The notes beneath the pieces are model-generated. The model was not told where the DNA came from, searched no databases, and saw only the letters and a list, made by a program, of their open reading frames with translations. From assembly GCA_913776795.1 (NCBI GenBank), contig CAJYRH010000402.1, forward strand, positions 1-5,637: DNA of 5,637 nucleotides, written 5' to 3'. The stretch comes from an uncultured Pseudorhodoferax sp. (GTDB taxonomy: Bacteria; Pseudomonadota; Gammaproteobacteria; Burkholderiales; Burkholderiaceae). Of the stretch, positions 1 through 5,637 are shown piece by piece. Position numbers and translations under genes: made by a program. Within the stretch, counting starts at the first letter, position 1, and each line of letters starts with the position of its first letter.

Positions 1-377
1 CCGGCGAGCGCATCGCCCCCATCATGAACACCAAGGGCCGCTATGCGGACGACCGCATCATGCGGCGCGTGGATGGCCGCTTCAAGGGCGAGGCCTTCTG
101 GTGCCACGTGACGGGCCGGGCCTTCGATCGGACGGCGCCGCACGCGGCCGGCATCTGGAGCTTCGAAGACCTGAGCGCGCGCCGCAGCGTGCATGCCAGC
201 CTGACACCGCGCGAGCGCGAGATCGCCGCACAGGTGATGCAGGGCCTGACGGCCAAGGAAATCGGCCGCGCGCTGGGCATCAGCCACCGCACGGTGGAGA
301 TCTACCGCGCGCGCGTGATGCGCAAGTACGGCGCAGGCTCCACGGCCGAACTGGTGCGCCGGCTGGTCACGCGCTGA
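1..377 (+). CDS. PAS domain plus LuxR-type HTH transcriptional regulator (5' partial)
   Basis: C-terminal part of a DNA-binding regulator. The frame is open to the left edge (first full codon at base 3), and the ATG at 24 falls inside what looks like a PAS fold, so the true start is probably upstream. Residues before about 185 (bases) carry a PAS-like core with motifs such as FWCHVTGRAFD and GIWSFEDLSARR, typical of a PAS beta-sheet end. Bases 200-375 encode a GerE/LuxR HTH: LTPREREIAAQVMQG, then GLTAKEIGRALGISHRTVE (the helix-turn-helix), then RARVMRKYGAGSTAELVRR. A PAS sensor followed by a LuxR HTH, without a receiver domain in view, fits a one-component sensor, but a receiver or further PAS upstream cannot be excluded. 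The ligand is unknown. It ends with TGA at 375-377, tail to tail with eutR and overlapping it by 11 bp. No sequence evidence ties it to ethanolamine use. Confidence 0.85.
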   Translation, partial: GERIAPIMNTKGRYADDRIMRRVDGRFKGEAFWCHVTGRAFDRTAPHAAGIWSFEDLSARRSVHASLTPREREIAAQVMQGLTAKEIGRALGISHRTVEIYRARVMRKYGAGSTAELVRRLVTR

Positions 378-1377
378 GCGCCGCAGATTGGCGTGAGGCG
401 CGCAGTGTCTGCGAAGGCAGCTCGCCGAACAACGCCTTGTAGGCCTGGGAGAAGCGGCCCAGGTGGAAGAAGCCCCACTGGGCTGCCACGTCCTGCACGT
501 GCAGCTGTTCTGCCAGCGTGCCGCGCAACCGGCGCCGGCAGGCGTTGAGCCGCACCGAACGCAGGAAGTCCGCTGGCGAGATGCCCACCGTGCCAAGGAA
601 GTGGTTGTGCAGGGTGCGCGGCGTCAGGTGCAGCCGCGTGCACAGATCGTCCACCGACATCATGGAGTTGAAGGGGTCTGCAGCCATGTCGCGCGCGGCC
701 ATCTCCTGGGCCAGCCGCCGCTGCGTGCTGGCCGACGGTGGCTGCCGCGCGGTCTCCCCAGCGCAGCGCGACAGCAGCTGCAGCAGCTGGCCGCCCAGAA
801 TCCGCAGGGCGTGCCGCCCCCAGGGCTGGCCGCCCTCCTCGCCCGCGCCCAGCGAGAGCATGGACTCGATGGTCTGGCACAGCGCCACATGCCGGTGCGG
901 CGGCAGTTCGGCGACGCAGACCTGGGCGCTGCCCAACAGGCACGTCAGCCCGGCCGCATCGGATTGCGCCGCCATCCAGTCTTCGTCCAGCACCACGCCA
1001 TAGATGCCGAAGGACTGCGGCGTGCGCAGCACGAAGCCGGCATCGGCACGCGCGGCGAACACGGCGCGCAACCGGTCGCCGGGCTGCAGCCTGCCGGAAA
1101 AATGCAGATCGCCCGCACGGATGCCATCGGGAATGCCGAACCACACCGAGCCAGGCCATGGACGGCAGCGCTGGCTGGTCTGCTGCTCCGTGAACTCGTG
1201 GAACACCTGCAGACGCGGTGCTCCGAGCCAGAGCTCGCGCACCATGCCGGTGAAGTGGCCGCACGAAAGCTGGTCGTACTCCTGCCGCCATGACGAGAGG
1301 TAGCTGGCGTGCTCGTCCACATCCGCGCTGCGGCGCTGCGTGTAAACGGCGTCCGTGCCCAATGGGCTCGTTGGCAT
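367..1377 (-). CDS. eutR: EutR-like AraC-family activator of the ethanolamine operon
   Basis: 336-residue AraC/XylS-family regulator; E. coli EutR is about 350. The N-terminal sensing half shares EutR-type stretches: WRQEYDQL (30-37), LQVFHEFTEQ (56-65) and PGSVWFGIPDG (75-85), which line up with WQQIYDQL, IQVFREYT and PNSFWFGIPA of the E. coli protein as I recall it. The C-terminal half has two HTH motifs: VDDLCTRLHLTPRTLHNHF (242-260) and VQDVAAQWGFFHLGRFSQAY (294-313), joined by SVRLNACRRRL. E. coli EutR activates eut genes in response to ethanolamine plus adenosylcobalamin; the same role is inferred here from similarity and from its divergent position next to eat-eutB-eutC. Start chosen at ATG 1377-1375: it is preceded on the minus strand by GGGAG with 8-nt spacing, and homology begins just after it. 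The frame stays open to 1578, but that extension has no recognisable homology and would run into the permease start. Stop TGA at 369-367. Confidence 0.92.
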   Translation of the reverse strand: MPTSPLGTDAVYTQRRSADVDEHASYLSSWRQEYDQLSCGHFTGMVRELWLGAPRLQVFHEFTEQQTSQRCRPWPGSVWFGIPDGIRAGDLHFSGRLQPGDRLRAVFAARADAGFVLRTPQSFGIYGVVLDEDWMAAQSDAAGLTCLLGSAQVCVAELPPHRHVALCQTIESMLSLGAGEEGGQPWGRHALRILGGQLLQLLSRCAGETARQPPSASTQRRLAQEMAARDMAADPFNSMMSVDDLCTRLHLTPRTLHNHFLGTVGISPADFLRSVRLNACRRRLRGTLAEQLHVQDVAAQWGFFHLGRFSQAYKALFGELPSQTLRASRQSAALSA

Positions 1378-1385
1378 CCGCGTTT

Positions 1386-1390
1386 CTCCC
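1386..1390 (-). promoter_or_regulatory. Ribosome binding site of eutR
   Basis: GGGAG on the minus strand, 8 nt before the ATG at 1377-1375. It decides the eutR start, since the upstream in-frame candidates give an N-terminal extension without homology. Confidence 0.7.
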
Positions 1391-1397
1391 AGGCGAC

Positions 1398-1435
1398 CCA
1401 TGGCAGCGTAGACGCAAGACCGATGCCATGGCAGC
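1398..1435. repeat. 10-bp direct repeat CCATGGCAGC, possible EutR operator half-sites
   Basis: CCATGGCAGC occurs at 1398-1407 and again at 1426-1435, 28 bp apart start to start; CGA precedes each copy by 1-2 bases. A weaker third version, CCATTGCCG, lies at 1442-1450. AraC-family proteins commonly bind directly repeated half-sites, so these are candidate EutR sites. The downstream copy is embedded in the perfect palindrome TGCCATGGCA (1424-1433). The spacing is longer than the roughly 21 bp usual for adjacent AraC half-sites, and the same 10-mer also occurs by chance inside the permease gene (2704-2713), so this is tentative. Confidence 0.35.
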
Positions 1436-1482
1436 CCCGTGCCATTGCCGACCACTGCGCATCGTTTTTCCGAAACCGGATA

Positions 1483-1498
1483 GCGGCGACGACGCCGC
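1483..1498. repeat. Short perfect inverted repeat upstream of eat
   Basis: GCGGCG (1483-1488), loop ACGA, CGCCGC (1493-1498): a 6-bp all-G/C stem with a 4-nt loop, 52 nt before the eat ATG. There is no T tract after it, so it is not an intrinsic terminator. It could be leader RNA structure or simply a chance match in GC-rich DNA. Confidence 0.3.
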
Positions 1499-1550
1499 CC
1501 GGGTTCAATCGGCCTGTCCCTATCTACGGTCCCCGAGGAGTGCCGCCGCG

Positions 1551-2957
1551 ATGAGTGCCATCCCTTCCCACACCGCACCCGCCCCAGCCAAGGGCCATCT
1601 GCGACAAGTCCTCGGGCCGCTGCAGCTGTGGGGCATCGCGGTCGGCCTCGTCATCTCGGGTGAATACTTCGGCTGGAGCTACGGCTGGAACACGGCCGGC
1701 ACGCTGGGTTTCCTGGTCGCAACGGTGCTCGTGGCGGCCATGTACACCACCTTCATCGCCAGCTTCACCGAGCTGTCCACCGCGATTCCGCATGCCGGCG
1801 GACCCTTGGCCTATGCGCGGCGCGCCTTCGGCCCCGCGGGCGGCTTCGTTGCGGGCTTTGCCACCCTGGTGGAGTTCGTGTTCGCGCCGCCGGCGATCGC
1901 GCTGGCCATCGGCGCCTACCTGAACGTGCAGTTCCCGGGCATCGACCCCAAGATGCTGGCGCTGGGCGCCTACGTGATCTTCATCGGGCTGAACTGGGTC
2001 GGCGTCAGCATCGCGGCGACCTTCGAGCTGTTCGTGACCTTGCTGGCCATCTTCGAGCTGCTGGTGTTCATGGGCGTGGTGGCGCCGGGCTGGTCCATGG
2101 CCAACTTCGTCGCCAACGGCTGGGCCGGCGGCAGCGTGCTGGACGGCAAGGCCGTCGCCGGCATCTTCGCCTCGATCCCGTTTGCGATCTGGTTCTTCCT
2201 GGCCATCGAGGGTGCGGCCATGGCGGCCGAGGAGGCGCGCGACCCGCACCGCACCATACCGATCGCCTACACCACGGGCATCGTCACGCTGGTGGTACTG
2301 GCCTTCGGCGTGATGGTGTTCGTCGGCGGCGTGGGCGACTGGCGCCAGCTTGCCAACATCAACGACCCACTGCCGCAGGCCATGAAGGCCGTGGTGGGGG
2401 CCTCCAGCGGCTGGCTGCACATGATGGTGTGGATCGGGCTGTTCGGCCTCATCGCGTCCTTCCACGGCATCATCATGGGCTACTCGCGCCAGATCTTCGC
2501 GCTGGCCCGTGCCGGCTACCTGCCGCGCTACTTCGCGACACTGAGCCCGCGCTTCGACACGCCGCGCCGCGCGCTGCTGGCCGGCGGCGTGGTCGGCGTG
2601 GCGGCCATCTTCAGCGACGAGTGGATCAGCTTCGGCGGACAGACGTTGACGGCCAACATCGTGACCATGGCCGTGCTCGGTGCCATCGTGATGTACCTGG
2701 TCTCCATGGCAGCGCTGTTCAAGCTGCGCGCCAGCGAGCCGAGCCTGCACCGGCCCTACCGCGCGCCGTTCTATCCGGTGTTCCCGGCCATCGCGCTGGC
2801 GCTGGGCCTGGTCTGCCTGGGCGCCATGATCAGGTTCAACACCCTGCTGACGGTGCTGTTCGGCGTGCTGATGGCCTTGGCCTACGCGTATTTCCGGCTG
2901 ACGGCCGACCAGCGTGCGACCGCGGCGCACGATAGCCTGGTGTCTGGAGAACTTTGA
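1551..2957 (+). CDS. eat: APC-family ethanolamine permease
   Basis: 468-residue inner-membrane permease of the amino acid-polyamine-organocation superfamily, in the length range of ethanolamine permeases. About 12 hydrophobic segments can be read: near 27-46, 49-72, 96-125, 133-155, 158-179, 200-222, 240-262, 286-309, 341-357, 367-391, 408-427 and 430-449. APC hallmarks: GIAVGLVISGEYFGWSYG in TM1 (the substrate-site helix), AIEGAAMAAEEARDPHRTIP after TM6, and YSRQIFALARAGYLPRYF (311-328) after TM8. Import of ethanolamine is inferred from the resemblance to the Eat type and from being directly followed by eutB and eutC. This replaces EutH, the unrelated importer of enteric bacteria. Start ATG 1551 is chosen because GAGGAG lies at 1535-1540; the frame is open upstream to 1290, but that part overlaps eutR and has no homology. 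TGA at 2955-2957 is 1 nt before the eutB ATG, so the genes are co-transcribed. Divergent from eutR. Confidence 0.92.
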   Translation: MSAIPSHTAPAPAKGHLRQVLGPLQLWGIAVGLVISGEYFGWSYGWNTAGTLGFLVATVLVAAMYTTFIASFTELSTAIPHAGGPLAYARRAFGPAGGFVAGFATLVEFVFAPPAIALAIGAYLNVQFPGIDPKMLALGAYVIFIGLNWVGVSIAATFELFVTLLAIFELLVFMGVVAPGWSMANFVANGWAGGSVLDGKAVAGIFASIPFAIWFFLAIEGAAMAAEEARDPHRTIPIAYTTGIVTLVVLAFGVMVFVGGVGDWRQLANINDPLPQAMKAVVGASSGWLHMMVWIGLFGLIASFHGIIMGYSRQIFALARAGYLPRYFATLSPRFDTPRRALLAGGVVGVAAIFSDEWISFGGQTLTANIVTMAVLGAIVMYLVSMAALFKLRASEPSLHRPYRAPFYPVFPAIALALGLVCLGAMIRFNTLLTVLFGVLMALAYAYFRLTADQRATAAHDSLVSGEL

Positions 2958-2958
2958 C

Positions 2959-4359
2959 ATGCGCTACCGCACCACCCTCGCCCAACAGGTCTTCGCCTTC
3001 GACGACCTGCGCCAGGTGCTGGCCTGCGCGAGCCCCGCCCGTTCTGGCGACTACCTGGCCGGCATCGGCGCAGCCACGGCGCAGCAGCGCATGGCGGCAC
3101 GCCATGTGCTGGCCGACACGCCGCTCACGCAGTTCCTGAACGAGGCGCTGGTGCCCTACGAGGACGACAACATCACGCGGCTCATCCTGGACACGCACGA
3201 CACCGCGGCCTTCGCGCCGGTCGCGTCGCTGACGGTGGGCGAACTGCGCAACTGGCTGCTGTCCGACGCGGCCGATGCCGCCAGCCTGGTGGCGCTGGCG
3301 CCCGGCCTCACGCCCGAAATGGTGGCGGCCTGCTCCAAGCTCATGCGCAACCAGGACCTGATCGCGGTGGCGCGCAAGTGCTGCGTGGTCTCGCGGTTTC
3401 GCAACACCATCGGCCTGCCGGGCCGGATGGCCGTGCGGCTGCAGCCCAACCATCCCACCGACGACCTGCGCGGCGTCGCGGCCTCGACGCTCGATGGCCT
3501 GCTCTACGGCGCAGGCGACGCCGTGATCGGCCTGAATCCGGCCTCCGACAGCCTGCCCGTGCTGGGGCGCCTATTGCACATGCTGGACGAGGTCATCACG
3601 CGCTTCCAGATCCCCACACAGAGCTGCGTGCTCACGCACGTGACCAACACCCTGCGGCTGATGGACGCAGGCGCGCCGGTCGACCTGGTGTTCCAGTCCA
3701 TCGCCGGCACCGAGAAGGCCAACCAGTCCTTCGGCGTCACGCCCGCGCTGCTGGACGAAGCCTGCGCGGCCGCACGCGCGCTGGGCCGCGGCACGCTGGG
3801 CGACAACGTCATGTATTTCGAGACCGGCCAGGGCAGTGCGCTGTCGGCCGGTGCGCACCATGGCGTGGACCAGCAGACCTGCGAGGCCCGTGCCTATGCG
3901 CTGGCGCGCCGCTACCGGCCGCTGCTGGTCAATACCGTGGTCGGCTTCATCGGTCCGGAGTACCTGTACGACGGCAAGCAGATCGTGCGTGCCGGCCTGT
4001 AAGACCACTTCTGCGGCAAGCTGCTGGGCCTGCCGCTGGGCGTGGACGTCTGCTACACCAACCATGCCGAGGCCGACCAGGACGACATGGACACGCTGCT
4101 GGTGCTGCTGGCCGCGGCCGGCGTGAGCTTCGTGATCGGCGTGCCGGGCGCGGACGACGTGATGCTGAACTACCAGAGCACCTCGTTCCACGACGCGCTG
4201 TTCGTGCGCGAGACCATGGGCCTGAAGCGCGCGCCCGAGTTCGAGGCCTGGCTCGCGCGCATGCACCTCACGGATGGCGGTGGAAGGCTGGCGCCCCTGG
4301 CGGCCAACCGCATGCTGCAGGACATGGGCCGACTCAACGCACTGGCGGCCCCGGCATGA
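2959..4359 (+). pseudogene. eutB: Ethanolamine ammonia-lyase large subunit EutB, interrupted by an in-frame TAA
   Basis: Large catalytic subunit of the adenosylcobalamin-dependent enzyme that turns ethanolamine into acetaldehyde and ammonia. Without the stop it has 466 positions (E. coli 453) and is EutB from end to end. Visible substrate-site residues by E. coli comparison: Arg160 and Gln162 (RLQPN), Asn193 (GLNP), Phe258 (SFGV), Glu288 (YFETGQGSALSAG) and Asp363 (VDVCYTNHAEADQDDMD), matching E. coli R160, Q162, N193, F258, E287, D362. TAA at 4000-4002 (codon 348) sits where the family has Glu in RAGLEDHF; the frame then continues perfectly for 118 residues to TGA 4357-4359. As written, translation yields 347 residues (2959-4002) lacking Asp363 and the C-terminal quarter of the barrel, most likely inactive. 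No frameshift and no loss of conserved residues elsewhere, so the lesion is recent or an error. GGAG at 2946-2949 is 9 nt before the ATG; the gene starts 1 nt after eat and overlaps eutC as ATGA. Confidence 0.93.
4000..4002 (+). other. Premature in-frame TAA in eutB
   Basis: Codon 348 of eutB reads TAA, directly between RAGL and DHFCGKLLGLPLG. E. coli EutB has Glu here (AGLEDHF). GAA to TAA is one change, GAG to TAA needs two; GAG clearly outnumbers GAA in this gene. Confidence 0.9.
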
Positions 4360-5147
4360 CGCAGCGCGACGACGGCGTCGTTCCCGACCTGTGGCAGGAC
4401 TGGCGCGCCGCCACGCCCGCGCGCCTCGCGCTCGGCCGCGCCGGCCAGGGCATGCCCACGGAGGAGACGCTGCGCGTCGGCTGGGCCCATGCCATGGCAC
4501 GCGACGCCATCCACGCCGCGCTCGACACTGGGGCGCTCGGCCAGGCCCTGCAGGCAGAAGGCTGGGACAGCCGCACCGTGCGCAGCTGCGCGGCCGACCG
4601 CGCGACCTACCTGCGCCGGCCCGACCTGGGCCGGCAGCTCGATCCCGACGATGCGCGGCAGTTGCGCGCAGCCGCGGCCGGCTGCGACCTGTGCCTGGTC
4701 ATCGGCGACGGACTCTCCTCGCTGGCCGTCGCCCGCCACGCCGTGCCCTTGCTGGCAGCGCTGCGGCCCCAGCTGCCAGCCGGGCTGCGGCTGGCGCCCG
4801 TGGTCATCGCCACCCAGGCGCGCGTGGCGCTGGCCGACGAGATCGGCGAGGCGTTCGGCGCGCAGCTGTCCGCCATCCTCATCGGTGAACGGCCGGGCCT
4901 GTCGTCGCCCGACAGCCTGGGCGTCTACCTCACGCACGGCCCGAGGCGTGGCCGCCACGACGCCCAGCGCAACTGCATCTCCAACGTGCGTCCACAAGGC
5001 CTGTCCTATGCGGCGGCGGCCTTCAAGCTTGGCTGGCTGGTGCGCGAGTCGCTGCGCCGCGGCCTGACCGGCGTGGACCTCAAGGACGAGAGCGACCTGG
5101 CCGTGCTGGACAACGGCGTGCCGCCCGCGCCACCGATGCCTGCCTGA
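4356..5147 (+). CDS. eutC: Ethanolamine ammonia-lyase small subunit EutC
   Basis: 263-residue light subunit that pairs with EutB and helps form the adenosylcobalamin site. Conserved family blocks in order: LALGRAGQGMPTEETL (24-39), YLRRPDLGRQL (85-95), VIGDGLSSLAVARH (115-128), ILIGERPGLSSPDSLGVYLT (174-193) and RNCISNVRPQGL (205-216). It is shorter than E. coli EutC (about 295); the missing part is the N-terminal extension that in enteric bacteria directs the enzyme to the eut microcompartment, in line with a free cytosolic enzyme. ATG 4356 overlaps the eutB TGA (ATGA); no good Shine-Dalgarno precedes it, so its translation probably depends on ribosomes finishing eutB, which the eutB nonsense codon would prevent. 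The frame is open far upstream of 4356, but that is antisense-free shadow of eutB in another frame. TGA at 5145-5147. The reading frame is intact. Confidence 0.95.
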   Translation: MTQRDDGVVPDLWQDWRAATPARLALGRAGQGMPTEETLRVGWAHAMARDAIHAALDTGALGQALQAEGWDSRTVRSCAADRATYLRRPDLGRQLDPDDARQLRAAAAGCDLCLVIGDGLSSLAVARHAVPLLAALRPQLPAGLRLAPVVIATQARVALADEIGEAFGAQLSAILIGERPGLSSPDSLGVYLTHGPRRGRHDAQRNCISNVRPQGLSYAAAAFKLGWLVRESLRRGLTGVDLKDESDLAVLDNGVPPAPPMPA

Positions 5148-5171
5148 TCGCGCAGGCCCGTCCGGCGCGGG

Positions 5172-5180
5172 TGGTACAAC
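5172..5180 (+). promoter_or_regulatory. Possible extended -10 promoter for the AhpD-like gene
   Basis: TGGTACAAC at 5172-5180 fits an extended -10 (TG, one base, TACAAC with 4 of 6 to TATAAT), 35 nt before the next ATG. No good -35 box is seen. It would let the last gene be expressed apart from the eut operon. The rest of the 68-bp gap (5148-5215) shows GGCCCG (5155-5160) matching CGGGCC (5181-5186) with a 20-nt loop and no T tract, so no intrinsic terminator is evident after eutC. Confidence 0.3.
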
Positions 5181-5203
5181 CGGGCCCGACACCACGAGGC
5201 CCC

Positions 5204-5208
5204 AGGAG
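5204..5208 (+). promoter_or_regulatory. Ribosome binding site of the AhpD-like gene
   Basis: AGGAG, 7 nt before ATG 5216-5218. This strong site fixes the intended start and so shows that the TAA at 5228-5230 lies inside the gene rather than before it. Confidence 0.75.
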
Positions 5209-5215
5209 ACCCCCC

Positions 5216-5637
5216 ATGCCCGAGCGCTAACCGCTGCCCGACCTCAACACCCTGCCCGAGGACCTGCGCGCCAAGATCCTCGAAGTGCAGGAGAAGGCTG
5301 GCTTCATCCCCAACGTGTTCCTTGCGCTGGCACGTCGGCCGGCCGAGTGGCGCGCCTTCTTCGCCTACCACGACGCCTTGATGGACCCCGAGAGCGTGGG
5401 CCGCAGCAGCCCGCTGACCAAGGGCGACCGCGAGATGATCGTCACAGCCACCAGCGCGGCCAACCGGTGCCTGTACTGCGTGGTCGCCCACGGCGCACTG
5501 CTGCGCATCTACGAGAAGAAGCCGCTGGTGGCCGACCAGGTCGCCGTGAACTGGCGCAAGGCCGACATCACGCCACGCCAGCACGCCATGCTGGCCTTTG
5601 CCACGAAGGTTTGCGAGCGCTCGCACGAGATCGAAGA
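5216..5637 (+). pseudogene. AhpD/CMD-like peroxidase-related protein, TAA at codon 5, 3' end beyond the window
   Basis: ATG 5216 with a good Shine-Dalgarno gives MPER and then TAA (5228-5230). After it the same frame is open to the window end (about 135 codons) and encodes a protein of the carboxymuconolactone decarboxylase/AhpD-like group: PLPDLNTLPEDLRAKILEV, then GFIPNVFLALARRPAEWRAF, then the redox motif CLYCVVAHGALLRIYEKKP (CxxC with His four residues after the second Cys), then KADITPRQHAMLAFATKVC. Relatives start with ERYPLPDL, so TAA most likely replaces a Tyr codon (TAC or TAT). Such proteins are thought to be thiol-dependent peroxidases; most are uncharacterised, and about 190 residues is usual. 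No ATG lies between the TAA and 5381, which is already inside the domain, so a simple start-site error does not explain the stop. The gene follows eutC on the same strand after 68 bp; no functional link to ethanolamine is evident. Confidence 0.8.
5228..5230 (+). other. Premature in-frame TAA in the AhpD-like gene
   Basis: Fifth codon of the gene, where relatives have Tyr. TAC to TAA is a single C to A change. The downstream frame is undamaged as far as the window shows. Confidence 0.85.

Larger units (their letters stand above)
1378..1550. promoter_or_regulatory. Divergent eutR/eat control region
   Basis: The 173 bp between the two divergent starts must hold both promoters. Only the ribosome binding sites and a direct repeat are clear: GGGAG for eutR (1390-1386, minus) and GAGGAG for eat (1535-1540, spacing 10). 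I could not find a convincing -35/-10 pair on either strand, which would be compatible with an activator-dependent promoter. The A/T-richest patch is at 1462-1476. No cobalamin riboswitch is visible. Confidence 0.6.

Noticed and set aside
463..1293. 276-codon open frame on the plus strand opposite eutR
   Set aside because: No recognisable domain; the opposite strand encodes a clear EutR-like protein.
1401..1416. TGGCAGCGTAGACGCA as a sigma-54 promoter (GG and GC with correct 10-bp spacing)
   Set aside because: The -12 element lacks the TT before GC, the site overlaps the repeat, and an AraC-type regulator is not a sigma-54 activator.
1375..1578. Longer eutR start at 1578
   Set aside because: The extra 67 residues are Arg-rich without homology and would overlap the permease start; ATG 1377 has a ribosome binding site.
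1524..2960. 478-codon open frame on the minus strand opposite eat
   Set aside because: A shadow of GC-rich coding: low-complexity His/Arg/Gly-rich product without any family resemblance, opposite a clear permease.
3378..4355. Upstream extension of the eutC frame through eutB
   Set aside because: The product is Arg/Ala-rich noise in the wrong frame of eutB; EutC homology begins only after 4356.
4042..4359. Restart of translation at GTG 4042 giving a separate EutB C-terminal fragment, a split enzyme
   Set aside because: No Shine-Dalgarno precedes it, it omits the conserved DHFCGKLLGLPLG stretch, and no split EutB is known to me.
5181..5188. CGGGCCCG palindrome as an operator or terminator
   Set aside because: Eight G/C bases in a GC-rich gap, no loop and no T tract; not distinguishable from chance.
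5202..5211. CCAGGAGACC, identical to the core of the B12 box of cobalamin riboswitches
   Set aside because: The gap is only 68 bp, the other conserved riboswitch elements are absent, and the match is explained by the Shine-Dalgarno AGGAG in a C-rich setting.

Overview
This is a GC-rich, densely coded stretch of a bacterial chromosome with G/C-rich third codon positions. The layout and the protein sequences suggest a beta-proteobacterium of the Burkholderiales, possibly the Comamonadaceae; the taxonomic call is an inference from style and protein resemblance. The core is an ethanolamine uptake and breakdown locus: a regulator (eutR) read leftward, and a divergent operon eat-eutB-eutC read rightward.

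Layout: (1) 1-377 (+) is the 3' part of a PAS plus LuxR-type HTH regulator whose start lies before the window. (2) 367-1377 (-) is an AraC-family regulator that resembles enterobacterial EutR along its whole length; its 3' end overlaps the LuxR gene by 11 bp, tail to tail. (3) 1378-1550 is the shared intergenic region and holds a 10-bp direct repeat that could be an operator. (4) 1551-2957 (+) is an APC-family ethanolamine permease. (5) 2959-4359 (+) is eutB, the large catalytic subunit of the B12-dependent ethanolamine ammonia-lyase, interrupted by an in-frame TAA at 4000-4002. (6) 4356-5147 (+) is eutC, the small subunit, overlapping the eutB stop as ATGA. (7) 5216 to the window end (+) is an AhpD/carboxymuconolactone-decarboxylase-like peroxidase-related gene with a good Shine-Dalgarno and ATG but TAA as its fifth codon.

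Expected logic: the permease imports ethanolamine, EutBC with adenosylcobalamin splits it into acetaldehyde and ammonia, and EutR senses the substrate and activates the operon. No shell genes are seen, EutC lacks an N-terminal extension of the type that targets the enterobacterial protein to microcompartments, and the importer is of the APC type rather than EutH. This looks like a cytosolic, compartment-free version of the pathway. EutA reactivase and an acetaldehyde dehydrogenase are not in the window.

The most striking point is the pair of in-frame TAA codons, in eutB and in the AhpD-like gene, inside otherwise intact, well-conserved reading frames. All five ordinary gene ends in the window use TGA. 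Possible explanations are recent nonsense mutations, sequence error, or (less likely) readthrough. I see no new type of system here; the locus itself is a known pathway.
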